40,914 nt of DNA from Acetobacteraceae bacterium (GTDB lineage Bacteria; Pseudomonadota; Alphaproteobacteria; Acetobacterales; Acetobacteraceae). Positions 28,270-37,055 of this stretch are shown piece after piece. A program made the position numbers and the translations under genes. Every line of letters starts with the position of its first letter. Within the stretch, counting starts at the first letter, position 1. Below the pieces are notes generated by a model, which made no database searches, was not told the origin of the DNA, and saw only the letters and a list, made by a program, of their open reading frames with translations. The stretch spans positions 1 through 40,914 of the forward strand of contig JASHQG010000088.1 of assembly GCA_030037665.1 (NCBI GenBank), in the 5' to 3' direction.

Positions 28270-29040
28270 ATGCCGCGTCGTGCATGCTGTGCCATCGCCG
28301 TCATGGCGAAGGCGCCGCAGGCGGGACGGTCGAAGACACGGCTTTCTCCGCCGCTGACGCCACAGCAGGCGGCCGCACTGAGCGCTGCGTTCCTGCAGGA
28401 CGCGACCAAGAACGTCCACCTCGCGGCACAGACTGCCTCCATTGCCGGCTATGTCGCCTATGCGCCCGACGGCGCTGCGCACTTGTTCGACGGTCACCTC
28501 GCTGCAGGAACAGGGCTTGTCTTGGCCGACGGCAAAGCGGTTGACATTGCCGGCGTCGCCGGCCTTGGCCGCAGCCTGCTGCATGCCGCCACGGCGCTGC
28601 TCGCATCGGGCCACGAGGCCGTCTGCCTGCTCAATGCCGACAGTCCGAACCTGCCGACGCGATTCCTGATCGACGCTGCCGAGGCACTGGTACCTCCGGG
28701 CGACCGCATGGTGCTGGGAGCGGCCGATGACGGTGGCTACTACCTGATCGGCCTCAAACGTCCGCACGCATTTGTGTTTCGCGACATTGCACGGAGCAGC
28801 GAGCAGGTAAGCCGCCAGACGCTGCTACGAGCAGAGGAGGCGGGGCTGGAGACGGTGCTGCTGCCAAAATGGTTCGATATCGACGATCTGGCATCACTGC
28901 ATCGTTTGGCGGACAGCCTGGCCGATGGGGGCGATGCGGGGTACGAGGCTCCGGCCGTACGGGCCTGGCTGTCGGTGAATCGTGCAGCGCTTGTCGATGA
29001 CAGCGGCGATCGCAGCGCGGAAGGCGCCCGCTCCGGTTAA
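28270..29040 (+). CDS. CofC-like nucleotidyl/glycosyltransferase (DUF2064, TIGR04282 type)
   Basis: A 256-residue GT-A-like fold protein. The N-terminus CAIAVMAKAPQAGRSKTRLS is the family signature, a nucleotide-binding loop like that of CofC. The metal-binding segment is CLLNADSPNLP, and VLGAADDGGYYLIGLKRPHA and WFDIDDLASLHRL follow. TIGR04282 is named rSAM/selenodomain-associated transferase 1. Its role is not settled; relatives occur in arsenosugar-type and other small-molecule pathways. The ATG at 28270 gives the normal start; ATG 28303 is a shorter option. No radical-SAM partner or second transferase is adjacent. It is convergent with the esterase. Confidence 0.85.
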   Translation: MPRRACCAIAVMAKAPQAGRSKTRLSPPLTPQQAAALSAAFLQDATKNVHLAAQTASIAGYVAYAPDGAAHLFDGHLAAGTGLVLADGKAVDIAGVAGLGRSLLHAATALLASGHEAVCLLNADSPNLPTRFLIDAAEALVPPGDRMVLGAADDGGYYLIGLKRPHAFVFRDIARSSEQVSRQTLLRAEEAGLETVLLPKWFDIDDLASLHRLADSLADGGDAGYEAPAVRAWLSVNRAALVDDSGDRSAEGARSG

Positions 29041-29065
29041 AGGAGGCGATGCCGAATCTGGGCGC

Positions 29066-30613
29066 CTACTGGTCGACCACCTCGCGCCACAACTCCCGTG
29101 CCTCGCGGCCCAGATCGCGTGCGACGCGGCAATCCGCATCCAGAACCATCGTTGCCCGGTCTGTCGTTGAATAAACCGGCCAGACCGGTAGCGACGCACA
29201 CGCCGGCACACCCGTGCGGGCGAAATTCGCCCACGTCCCCGACATGGTGGCTGCGAGCCCTTGCGCCGCCCTGCTGCGGTCGGTGGCGTTGGTAAACTCC
29301 AGCGTGTCGAAGGTGAACGGTACATCGATCGCGTGCGGTGCACCAAGCCGGCCATCGAACAACGGCGTTTGCCAGGCGAACGAGTACATCCACACCGGCG
29401 CTGCCGCCTGCGCGGCCTTGCGTTCGGCCATCATCGACGAGCGCACGCGGAACTGTCCATCGGTCAGCGCGGCGATGAGACGCTGCGCCGGCGTCGCTCC
29501 CGGCATCAGCCGCTGATACAGCGCCATCACGCGGTCGGCAGCCGCACCGGCGACAACCGCGACGCGTGTGCGCATCTCAGCCTCGGTCAGTGTGCCGTGC
29601 CACACAGCGTCCTCACGCGCCAGGAAAAGCGACGCCTCGTGTGTGCAGTCGCCGATAATCAACGGCACATCAGCGGACACCGACGGCGCGTCCGGATCGA
29701 ACGGCTGGCGCGGCAGCAGCGTGCCGTCCACCACCGGTCCGAACGGATAGCGGTCCAGGAGTGGCCATCGCGATGGTCCAATCGCCTTGATCGCGGGTTC
29801 GATCGCAGCGAGCAGCTGCGGCATTGGCACCGCGTGCACCTCAGAGAACGACGCGCGCGACAGTCTGAGCTGGCGCAACACCGCGTCGGTCAGCTGCAGC
29901 GCACGCTCGCGGGTTCGCAGGCGCACCGCAGCGCCGCTCTGCACAATAGCGCGATGGAACAGGCCGCGTGCCGACTGCACCGCGAGCAACGTACTGACTT
30001 TGCCGCCGCCGCCCGACTCGCCAAAGATCGTGACATTGCCGGCGTCGCCGCCAAATGCGGCGATGTTATCGCGCACCCATTGCAGCGCGGCGATCATATC
30101 CAGCACGCCGGCGTTGCCCGACGCCGCGTACTCGGCGCCACCAGTATCCGACAGGTCGAGATGGCCGAAAATGTTCAGGCGCTGGTTCACGGTCACCAGC
30201 ACCACGTCGCCGCGTCCGCAAAGCCGCATGCCTTGCAGCCGAAGACTGTTTGCCGAGCCGAAGGAGAACGCGCCGCCGTGCAACCATACCATCACAGGCC
30301 GCTTGGCGCCGCCGTCGAGCGATGGCGTCCAGACATTCAGCCTGAGGCAGTCCTCGCTCTCAGGTGAGCTGTCTGCGACGCCGGCGAAGTCGGCAAGTTC
30401 CTCACGCTGCGGAAAGCCGACCCGCGACTGCGGCGCCTGGCCGACATACTCCAGTGCGTCGCGCACGCCGGCCCAGGACGATGGCGGACGGGGCGGCAGG
30501 AAGCGGTTCGCGCCGTCGGTGGGTGCGCCGTATGGCACGCCGCGGAACGCAGCGACGCCGCCTATCATGACACCTCGGATCTTGCCTGACGTGGTCTCGG
30601 CAATCGGGTTCAT
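29066..30613 (-). CDS. Type B carboxylesterase (alpha/beta hydrolase)
   Basis: A 515-residue esterase of the carboxylesterase/para-nitrobenzyl esterase family. AFRGVPYGAPTDGANRFLPP and SEDCLRLNVWTP are family blocks, and VMVWLHGGAFSFG forms the oxyanion hole. The nucleophile is Ser200 in FGESGGGG; the catalytic His is likely in GAPHAIDVPFTF and the acid in GDCTHEASLFLA. There is no signal peptide, so it is cytosolic. ATG 30613 is preferred: GGAGGT (30623-30618) is 4 nt upstream; a GTG two codons earlier overlaps that site. The natural substrate is unknown. Confidence 0.93.
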   Translation of the reverse strand: MNPIAETTSGKIRGVMIGGVAAFRGVPYGAPTDGANRFLPPRPPSSWAGVRDALEYVGQAPQSRVGFPQREELADFAGVADSSPESEDCLRLNVWTPSLDGGAKRPVMVWLHGGAFSFGSANSLRLQGMRLCGRGDVVLVTVNQRLNIFGHLDLSDTGGAEYAASGNAGVLDMIAALQWVRDNIAAFGGDAGNVTIFGESGGGGKVSTLLAVQSARGLFHRAIVQSGAAVRLRTRERALQLTDAVLRQLRLSRASFSEVHAVPMPQLLAAIEPAIKAIGPSRWPLLDRYPFGPVVDGTLLPRQPFDPDAPSVSADVPLIIGDCTHEASLFLAREDAVWHGTLTEAEMRTRVAVVAGAAADRVMALYQRLMPGATPAQRLIAALTDGQFRVRSSMMAERKAAQAAAPVWMYSFAWQTPLFDGRLGAPHAIDVPFTFDTLEFTNATDRSRAAQGLAATMSGTWANFARTGVPACASLPVWPVYSTTDRATMVLDADCRVARDLGREARELWREVVDQ

Positions 30614-30619
30614 AAGCAC

Positions 30620-31074
30620 CTCCGCGAGAAACTGCTGCGTTCAGGCAGCGAATGGCCGCGCGGGCCGCGTCCGCGCGGCGCGCGCGATGCCGCTACGGTG
30701 CGCCCGTCGCGTACACGGCGAGGGCGCCCCGCAAGGAGCAAGCGGTCTAAGACCGATCGATCCGCAATCACGCGACGTGTTTGCTTTGCGTTGGGCCGGC
30801 ACGTCAGGGCCCTTGTCGTGCTACCCCAGAGCTGGATACGTCGGCGCCCAAGACCAGAAAAAGCCGCCTGCTTTAGCTGACGGTGCATGACCCTGGTTCC
30901 TCCGTCACTGCGCGCGCCGTCACTGGCGCCGCATCCCGTTTCCTGCCGATGTCGGCGACGGCCAGAGAAGCTCTCTTTCCGGCTCTCCCCGTCCGGCTCG
31001 GGCATGGACCGGCCCGGCCGCACGGCGTTATCATGCGCCATCGGAGGACATTCCGGCAGAGGGGAACCCAGGAG
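30620..31074. other. Divergent spacer, esterase / VOC gene
   Basis: 455 bases with no convincing gene. A 13-base dyad CGGTCT-A-AGACCG lies at 30743-30755, a size and shape that fit a repressor operator. Nothing else is recognised. Confidence 0.3.
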
Positions 31075-31965
31075 ATGAATGACGCTGTGGCAATGCCGCA
31101 ATTCGACCGCACGGCCGAGGACCTCGGCAACATTGTCGAGCTTGGCCACGTCAACGTCACCGTGCCCGACCAGAACCACGCAACGGCGTTCTACCTGATG
31201 GGGCTTGGCCTTACCCGCGATCCTTACTTGATGGCCGGACTTGAGAACATGTGGGTCAACGTCGGCCGTGGCCAGTTCCATCTGCCAACGCGCGACGCAC
31301 AGGTGTTGCGCGGCACCACGGCGTTGGTGATGCCCGATCGCGAAGCACTGCTGCGCCGGCTGGACTACGTGAAGAAGTTTCTGAAAGGGACAAAGTTCGG
31401 CTTCCACGAGACGGAAGACGCGGTCGAGACGACCTGCCCGTGGGGCAATCGCATCCGCGTGCACGAGCCGGATCCGGCACGTTTCGGCGCGATGCGCGTC
31501 GGCATGCCGTATGTCGAATTCGACGTGCCGGACAAGACGAGCCTTGCGGCGATCGCGCGGTTCTATGCGGAGATCCTCGGCGGCATCTCCGGCGTATCGA
31601 AGGACGCGCGCGGTGAATACGCGTGGGCAAGTTGCTCGGGAGAATGCAAGGTGACCTACCGGCACACGAGGAAGAAGTTGCCGGAGTATGACGGCCACCA
31701 CATCCAGGTCACGCTCGCCGACTTCTCCGGCCCGCACAGGAAGCTGCTGGAGCGCGGTCTGATCACCGAGGAAAGCGACCAGCACCAGTACCGCTTCCTC
31801 GACATCGTCGACATCGACACCAACAAGCCGCTGTTCCGGATCGAGCATGAGACGCGCAGCATGCGGCACCCGATGTTCAATCGGATGTACATCAACCGCA
31901 ATCCGGACATGACCAACCGGAACTTCGTGCCCGGCTACGAAGTCGGACTGTGGGCTCTTCATTGA
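31075..31965 (+). CDS. VOC (glyoxalase/bleomycin resistance) superfamily protein
   Basis: A 296-residue protein with two vicinal-oxygen-chelate modules. The first begins VELGHVNVTVPDQNHATAFY and runs to WGNRIRVHEPD; the second begins GMPYVEFDVPDKTSLAAIAR and includes CKVTYRHTRKKLPEYDGHHI, then DFSGPHRKLLERGLITEESD. His residues at the start of module one and in YDGHHIQV are candidate metal ligands. The ending NPDMTNRNFVPGYEVGLWAL is unusual and could be a recognition tag for its own subgroup. The frame is open upstream to 30883, but ATG 31075 follows AGAGGGG and AGGAG. The reaction is not predictable. It is convergent with egtD. Confidence 0.82.
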   Translation: MNDAVAMPQFDRTAEDLGNIVELGHVNVTVPDQNHATAFYLMGLGLTRDPYLMAGLENMWVNVGRGQFHLPTRDAQVLRGTTALVMPDREALLRRLDYVKKFLKGTKFGFHETEDAVETTCPWGNRIRVHEPDPARFGAMRVGMPYVEFDVPDKTSLAAIARFYAEILGGISGVSKDARGEYAWASCSGECKVTYRHTRKKLPEYDGHHIQVTLADFSGPHRKLLERGLITEESDQHQYRFLDIVDIDTNKPLFRIEHETRSMRHPMFNRMYINRNPDMTNRNFVPGYEVGLWALH

Positions 31966-32028
31966 TGACGCCGTAGCGGCGAATCGCCCGCTGTCCGGAT
32001 GGATGAAGTTCTCACCAGGCGCGGGCGC

Positions 32029-32994
32029 CTACGCCAGTAGGTACAACGCGAACAGACGCTCCGGATCGGTCCAGGTGTAACGCGCCCGCCAGCCGGCCCG
32101 TGCGGCGATCTCGATGAACCGTTCCGCAGTGTACTTGTAGCTGTTCTCGGTGTGGATCGTCTCGCCGGCGGCGAACTGAACCGCCCGGCCAGCGATGCGC
32201 GCGGTCTGCCGGTGGCGACTCACCAGATACATCTCGATGCGGCTTTCCTCGTTGTTCCAAACCGCGCGATGATCGAACGCCGACGCCACAAAGTCGGCAC
32301 CGGCCTCGCGATTCAGCCGTACCAGCAGATTGCGGTTGAATGCGGCGGTCACCCCTGCGGTGTCGTCATAGGCCGGTAACAGAATCGCCGGGTCCTTGCG
32401 CAGGTCCGCGCCCACCAGAAAGCGCGCTTCGTCGCCGAGCGTCGTACGCGCCCGTACCAGGAACCGCGTCGCCTCGAACGGATCGAGATTGCCGATCGTA
32501 GATCCAGGGAAGAAGCCTAAATGCGGCAGGCCGGCCACTGCCGCAGGCAGCGCGATCGCCTGCATGAAATCAGCGGCAATCGGATGAACATCGAGCCATG
32601 GATGCGATTCCGCCAACCGCACGCGCATGCGGTCCAGCGCGGGAAGCGCGACGTCGATCGGCACGTAGGCGCGAACAGCCGTTTGGCCGGCCGCGTTGCG
32701 CTGAGAGAGCAGATCTTTGGCCTTCGCTTCGTCGCTCGCACCGTACTCCACCAAAGCGGCGTCCGGCGGCAGACCGGCGACCGCCAACGGTGCGATCTGT
32801 CGCAACAGCGTGCGCTCGGTCCGCGTCAGGTAATACTCCGGCAGTTCAGTGATGCGATAGAACAGGCGGCAGCCTTCCTCATCATAAAAGAGCTTGGCGG
32901 GCAGCATTTTCTGGGGCTGCAAGAGGCCGGACAGTGCCAGGTCCACCAGGCCGTGATCGACGGTCGGGGCGGACGCTCCGCTGGATGAGGGCAT
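32029..32994 (-). CDS. egtD: L-histidine N-alpha-methyltransferase EgtD
   Basis: A 321-residue SAM-dependent enzyme that trimethylates histidine to hercynine, the first step of ergothioneine synthesis. The family blocks are KMLPAKLFYDEEGCRLFYRI, TELPEYYLTRTERTLL, VEYGASDEAKAKDLL (SAM site), GFFPGSTIGNLDP and RFLVGADLRKDPAILLPAYD. NRNLLVRLNREAGADF and GETIHTENSYKYTAERF complete it. Length is typical. It begins 21 nt after the egtB stop on the same strand, so the two form a short operon. Confidence 0.95.
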   Translation of the reverse strand: MPSSSGASAPTVDHGLVDLALSGLLQPQKMLPAKLFYDEEGCRLFYRITELPEYYLTRTERTLLRQIAPLAVAGLPPDAALVEYGASDEAKAKDLLSQRNAAGQTAVRAYVPIDVALPALDRMRVRLAESHPWLDVHPIAADFMQAIALPAAVAGLPHLGFFPGSTIGNLDPFEATRFLVRARTTLGDEARFLVGADLRKDPAILLPAYDDTAGVTAAFNRNLLVRLNREAGADFVASAFDHRAVWNNEESRIEMYLVSRHRQTARIAGRAVQFAAGETIHTENSYKYTAERFIEIAARAGWRARYTWTDPERLFALYLLA

Positions 32995-33015
32995 GGGCTG
33001 CGGTCGCTTTCTCTG

Positions 33016-34224
33016 TCAGGCGTCCCGCGCCAGCCTCAGGCCGGAGAATTGCCAGCGCTTGTCAGGGTGGAAGAAGTTACGATAGCTCGATCGTGCGTGG
33101 CCGGGTGGAGTGGCCATCGAACCGCCCCGCAGCACCATCTGGTTGACCATGAACTTGCCGTTGTACTCGCCGACCGCGCCCGCGACGGGCCGGTAGCCCG
33201 GATAGGGGGAGTACGGACTGGCTGTCCACTGCCAGAGATGTCCAGTCATCTCGTGCATCGCCGGATGCTGCGCGGCGGCTTCCCATTCCGCCTCGGTCGG
33301 CAGACGCGCACCGGTCCACCGCGCGAAGGCATCCGCTTCATACCAACTGACGTGGCGCACCGGCGCATCCGGTTCCAGCGGCGCCGGCCCGCCAAGGCCC
33401 ATCTGCCACCACGCGCCATCGCGTTCGACCCAGTAGAGCGGCCCACGCCAGCCTTGTGCTTGTAGCTTCGCCCAGCCATCGGACATCCACAGTGTCGGCG
33501 TCTGGTAGCCACTGTCGGCTATGAACTCCAGCCACTCGCCGTTGCGCACGAGACGCGACGACAACGCGTAGTCGCGCAGCAACACCTCGTGCTGCGGTGT
33601 CTCGTTGTCGAAGCAGAATGCGGCGCCCTGATGACCGATCTGCACAACGCCGCCGGAACAGTGAACAAATCGGCTGGGCGGTGCTGCGCCCGCCGGCTCC
33701 CGCCAGCCAGGCAACGCCGCCGGCATCAGCGGATTTTGCGCAAACGCGTGCAGCATGTCGGTCAGCAACAGTTCCTGGTGCTGCTGTTCATGCTGCAGTC
33801 CGAGTTCCACGAGTGTCGTCGGATTCTCCGGCATGATCGGGATGAACCCCGCCATCGCGGCATCAACATGTGCGCGATAGGCTGAGATTTCCACCGCTGA
33901 CGGCCGGGTCAGAACACCGCGCATCGGGCGGGGATGTCGCGCACCGACGGCTTCATAGTACGAATTAAACAGATAACAGAATTTCGGATCGAACGGGGTA
34001 TAGCCGGGCAGATATTCACCCAGCACGAATTGTTCGAAGAACCAGGTGGTGTGGGCGCGATGCCATTTTGCCGGACTGGCATCCGGCATCGACTGTACAC
34101 ACTGATCCTCGGCTGAGAGATGTGCGGCGAGGTGTTCCGTATACGCACGCACTACCCCGTAGCGCATGGCCACGTCCGCCTTTGCGCCGCGATGCCGTTC
34201 TAGGCGAAAGGCGACCTCGTCCAT
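33016..34224 (-). CDS. egtB: Ergothioneine biosynthesis protein EgtB (hercynine sulfoxide synthase)
   Basis: A 402-residue non-heme iron enzyme that joins hercynine to a thiol donor with O2. The N-terminal DinB-like domain holds the iron histidines: SPAKWHRAHTTWFFEQFVLG and VELGLQHEQQHQELLLTDML. The C-terminal FGE/sulfatase-modifying fold includes NGEWLEFIADSGY, HVSWYEADAFARWTGARLPT, MTGHLWQWTASPY and LRGGSMATP. Its stop is 21 nt before egtD. egtA, egtC and egtE, which the mycobacterial gamma-Glu-Cys route needs, are not nearby, so a simpler thiol donor such as cysteine is possible. The expected product is an antioxidant precursor. Confidence 0.94.
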   Translation of the reverse strand: MDEVAFRLERHRGAKADVAMRYGVVRAYTEHLAAHLSAEDQCVQSMPDASPAKWHRAHTTWFFEQFVLGEYLPGYTPFDPKFCYLFNSYYEAVGARHPRPMRGVLTRPSAVEISAYRAHVDAAMAGFIPIMPENPTTLVELGLQHEQQHQELLLTDMLHAFAQNPLMPAALPGWREPAGAAPPSRFVHCSGGVVQIGHQGAAFCFDNETPQHEVLLRDYALSSRLVRNGEWLEFIADSGYQTPTLWMSDGWAKLQAQGWRGPLYWVERDGAWWQMGLGGPAPLEPDAPVRHVSWYEADAFARWTGARLPTEAEWEAAAQHPAMHEMTGHLWQWTASPYSPYPGYRPVAGAVGEYNGKFMVNQMVLRGGSMATPPGHARSSYRNFFHPDKRWQFSGLRLARDA

Positions 34225-34753
34225 GCACGTTCCCCGGCAGGTGAGCGGAAAGGCGGCGTGTGGCGTCTGGCTTGGCGCACCAGTATGGCAGGCCGCATCC
34301 TCGGCCGGAAGGTCAGTTCGATGAGATATAACCCGACACCGGCGTGGTTGTCAGGTGGTGAACCTGCAGCCCGGCAAGCGCCCCTATGATGCCTTGGTCG
34401 CGGCCGGCATCTACGCGATCGTGCTTGCTCTTGCCGCACGGGCGCCGGTCTCTTGACCCGCCGGCATGTGGGGCGACATGTCGCTCCCGGTCTGCGCGCG
34501 AGTGGCGGGACCGCCCGAGGAGGGGGGGTGCTTGCGGGGCCGGCCGTGACCCGCGCGGGCGCGGCCATGACGATCGTCGGGGTGACGGCGCGGTTGGTCA
34601 TAGTTCGTCTCTGCACTGTGCAGACTTGTGCCGCACCAACGGTCGGGCGGTTCGGAGTTGCACATACAGAGGCAAGTGTGAAGCCGGAACGGTCAGGTGA
34701 CACAACACTGCGCGACATCGTGAACAGAAGGCGTAGGCCACCCGGAGGCTAAC
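34225..34753. other. Divergent spacer between egtB and ku
   Basis: 529 bases. Open frames on both strands (for example 34453-34752 plus and 34411-34665 minus) are Arg/Pro/Gly-rich with no start signals and look like chance frames of G+C-rich DNA. The ku ribosome site GGAGG (34744-34748) closes the region. Confidence 0.35.
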
Positions 34754-35668
34754 ATGGTATCGCGACGGGACGCGCATACGGGCGAGACGGAGGCGATGGG
34801 CCTGACACGGCTTATCTGGCGCGGGCATCTGCGCCTGGCATTGGTGAGCTGCCCAATCGCGCTGCATGCCGTCATGCGCAACAGGAGCAAGCGGCATTTT
34901 CATTTTATCAATCCCAGGACCGGACACCGCGTGCGCATGGTCACGCTCGATTACGAAAACGACGAGGAAGTGGTGCACCGAGATCTGGTGAACGGCTATG
35001 AATTCGCAGAGAACCGCTATGTGCTTCTGGACGATGAGCATTTTAGACAAGCGAGAACGGACACTTCGTCGACCATGACGATCGGCACGTTTGTCGATCG
35101 CGGATCGATCGACCCGATCTGGTTCGACACCAGTTACTACGTCGCACCAGAAGGCAAGGCCGGGCAGGACGTCTTTGTCGTGCTGCGCGATGCCCTGCGG
35201 GACAGCGGCCGCGCGGCCTTGTCGCGCGTCGTGATCGGGCAGCGTGAGCGTGCGGTGGCGATCCTGCCCATGGGCAAGAGCATGGTCTGCCATACCCTCC
35301 ACGAACTGCGCGCGCTGAACGATGCGAAACCCCTGTTCGATGCGATGCCCGCGCAGGCGTCGGATGCGGAAATGGTGCGGCTGGCAGCGCAATTGATCGA
35401 GCGGCGCATTGGGACGTTCGCGCCCGAGGACATCGAGGATTGCTACGAAACGCGCCTGCGCGAAGTCATCGATGCCAGGCTTCGCGGGGAAACCATAGCG
35501 CCGCACGCAGCCGAAGAGCCGAGCCGCGACAGCGTGATCGAACTGATGGCGGCATTGAAGGCGAGCCTCGATCAGACGGAAAGCGCGAAGACGGCGCAAC
35601 GCCGTCACGCGACGCCTGCGCGCAAGCGCCCGGTGAAACGCGGGGCACCCGCAAGAAACCCGGCGTGA
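34754..35668 (+). CDS. ku: Ku protein, non-homologous end joining
   Basis: A 304-residue bacterial Ku, a ring-shaped homodimer that binds double-strand DNA ends and recruits ligase LigD. The beta-barrel core begins LIWRGHLRLALVSCPIALHA. VTLDYENDEEVVHRDLVNGY, IDPIWFDTSYYVAPEGKAGQ, VLRDALRDSGRAALSRVVIG and LRALNDAKPLF follow as in the family. The C-terminal extension ends in a basic tail (ARKRPVKRGAPARN) that probably contacts DNA. GGAGG lies 5 nt before the ATG. ligD is not within the window. Such Ku genes act mainly in stationary phase or after desiccation in other bacteria. Confidence 0.94.
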   Translation: MVSRRDAHTGETEAMGLTRLIWRGHLRLALVSCPIALHAVMRNRSKRHFHFINPRTGHRVRMVTLDYENDEEVVHRDLVNGYEFAENRYVLLDDEHFRQARTDTSSTMTIGTFVDRGSIDPIWFDTSYYVAPEGKAGQDVFVVLRDALRDSGRAALSRVVIGQRERAVAILPMGKSMVCHTLHELRALNDAKPLFDAMPAQASDAEMVRLAAQLIERRIGTFAPEDIEDCYETRLREVIDARLRGETIAPHAAEEPSRDSVIELMAALKASLDQTESAKTAQRRHATPARKRPVKRGAPARNPA

Positions 35669-36131
35669 GCGAAGGCCGCGACGGGAGAGCCGCTTTCCAC
35701 CTCCCGTGGCGGGGGAGCAGGGGCGAGGCCAATCGGGCTGAATCGATCGCTCCAAACCTTCGCTCGAACCCCTTGCCCACGAGGAGGGGATCGCCGCTAA
35801 CGCGGTGGCGTTGGCGCGTTTGGCGGCGGATCGCGGTTTTCGTCGCCTTGCGGCTCCGGTGGCAGGCCGCCAAGCGCACCATGCGGCAATGCGTCCCGCT
35901 CGCCGGGCAGACTGTCACGCGCCGTACGGACGCGATGTTCAACTCTGGCCGGATTCGGCTGCCGCTCACGCGGCGGCGGCACATCCTGGCCGGGAGGCTG
36001 ATTCCTCATGAGCAACGTCCCTGCCTGCAAGGCGCAAACGGCCGGCGCAGCCTGCGTCGGATCCGGTCGTCAAAACGGCCGGCAGCAGCAGGCGGTTGCC
36101 TTCACTTTTACCGTGATGTGCCGCGCCTTTT
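35669..36131. other. Spacer between ku and kdgK
   Basis: 463 bases holding one likely small gene at 35797-36009. The remainder shows a short dyad CTCCC...GGGAG at 35701-35717 after ku, without a T-run, and nothing else. Confidence 0.35.
35797..36009 (-). CDS. Small proline-rich hypothetical protein
   Basis: A 70-residue reading frame beginning MRNQPPGQDVPPPRERQPNP and ending in a Pro/Asn-rich stretch (RDPPPNAPTPP). It is polar, rich in Pro, Arg and Glu, and likely unstructured and cytosolic. A GGGACG lies upstream of ATG 36009, and third positions are mostly G/C, both supporting a real gene. An ATG seven codons upstream is an alternative start. I do not recognise a family, and neighbours give no clue. 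Confidence 0.42.
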   Translation of the reverse strand: MRNQPPGQDVPPPRERQPNPARVEHRVRTARDSLPGERDALPHGALGGLPPEPQGDENRDPPPNAPTPPR

Positions 36132-37055
36132 TCAGGCCTGCAGGACTGCTCGTACCATAGCGGCAGTCGGTATCGGCGCGACCGCGCCGTATCCCGTGCA
36201 CGTCAACGCGGCCGCGACGCTCGCGTAGCGCGCCGCGTGCTCGGATGAATCTCCGGCAAGGATGCAGGCGAGGAATGCCCCACAGAACGTGTCTCCGGCG
36301 CCGGTGGCATCCACTGCCTGCACCGAATGCGGCGCGATCAGCACGCGCCGCTGCGTGTCGGCGAAATAAGCGCCGGATTCGCCCATCTTCAGCACCACGA
36401 TCTTGCTTCCCAGACGCAGGTAGAAGTCCAGTATCGCATCAGGGTTGCTAAGGCCGGTCAGAACGAGCGCGTCTTCCATGCCAGGAAATGCATAATCGAC
36501 ATTCGCCATCGCCGCATGCATCACCGCCGCCGCACGGGCCGGCGGCCACAGGCGCGGACGGTAATTGGTGTCATATGCAACTTTGCCGCCGTGCTGTCGC
36601 ACGATGTCGATCGCCGCGAACACGGCATCGGCCGCAGCGCTCGAAATGCCCTGACTGATACCGGACGCATAAAAGATCTTCGCGGCTGCCAAAGCTCCTT
36701 CGGGCAAGTCCGCCGATTGGTAAAGCGCGGCCGGGGAACCCTTGCGGTAATGCAGGAAATGATGGCCCGTCGCGTCATGTGTGACAAAGTAGATACCGGT
36801 CTGCGCACGCGCGCTGCGCAGAACGGTGGCCGTATCCACACCCTCGCGTTGCCATAACGCCATGAAGCTGTCGCCCGGTGCGTCCGTGCCAATCGCCGTG
36901 ATGTAGCCGACCGACGCACCCTGTCGCGCGGCGGCAATCGCCACGTTCGACGTGTCGCCGCCATGGCCTTCGAGGTAATGCACCGTTCCATCTGGCTGCG
37001 GCGGAAGCTGGTTAAATTCCAGCATCGGCTCGCCCATGCACAGCAGGTCCGCCAT
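36132..37055 (-). CDS. kdgK: 2-keto-3-deoxygluconate kinase (PfkB family)
   Basis: A 307-residue ribokinase-type sugar kinase. GGDTSNVAIAAARQGASVGY (about 32-51) is the PfkB N-terminal signature, and the C-terminal signature DATGAGDTFCGAFLA carries the catalytic Asp. FNQLPPQPDGTVHYLEGHGG and YDTNYRPRLWPP are features of the KDG kinase subgroup, which phosphorylates 2-keto-3-deoxygluconate to KDPG. Its start overlaps the stop of the aldolase gene (TGATG). Together they would turn KDG into pyruvate and glyceraldehyde-3-phosphate. A 2-keto-sugar-acid specificity is inferred partly from the neighbour. Confidence 0.9.
   Translation of the reverse strand: MADLLCMGEPMLEFNQLPPQPDGTVHYLEGHGGDTSNVAIAAARQGASVGYITAIGTDAPGDSFMALWQREGVDTATVLRSARAQTGIYFVTHDATGHHFLHYRKGSPAALYQSADLPEGALAAAKIFYASGISQGISSAAADAVFAAIDIVRQHGGKVAYDTNYRPRLWPPARAAAVMHAAMANVDYAFPGMEDALVLTGLSNPDAILDFYLRLGSKIVVLKMGESGAYFADTQRRVLIAPHSVQAVDATGAGDTFCGAFLACILAGDSSEHAARYASVAAALTCTGYGAVAPIPTAAMVRAVLQA

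Noticed and set aside
30610-31962. 450-codon minus-strand frame opposite the VOC gene
   Set aside because: Antisense of a well-patterned VOC gene; no ribosome site or recognised domain.
34411-34752. Open frames on both strands between egtB and ku
   Set aside because: Arg/Pro-rich composition, no ribosome sites and frames that mirror each other; typical of chance frames in G+C-rich DNA.
35701-35717. CTCCC/GGGAG dyad after ku as a terminator
   Set aside because: No T-run on either strand and only a 5-bp stem.
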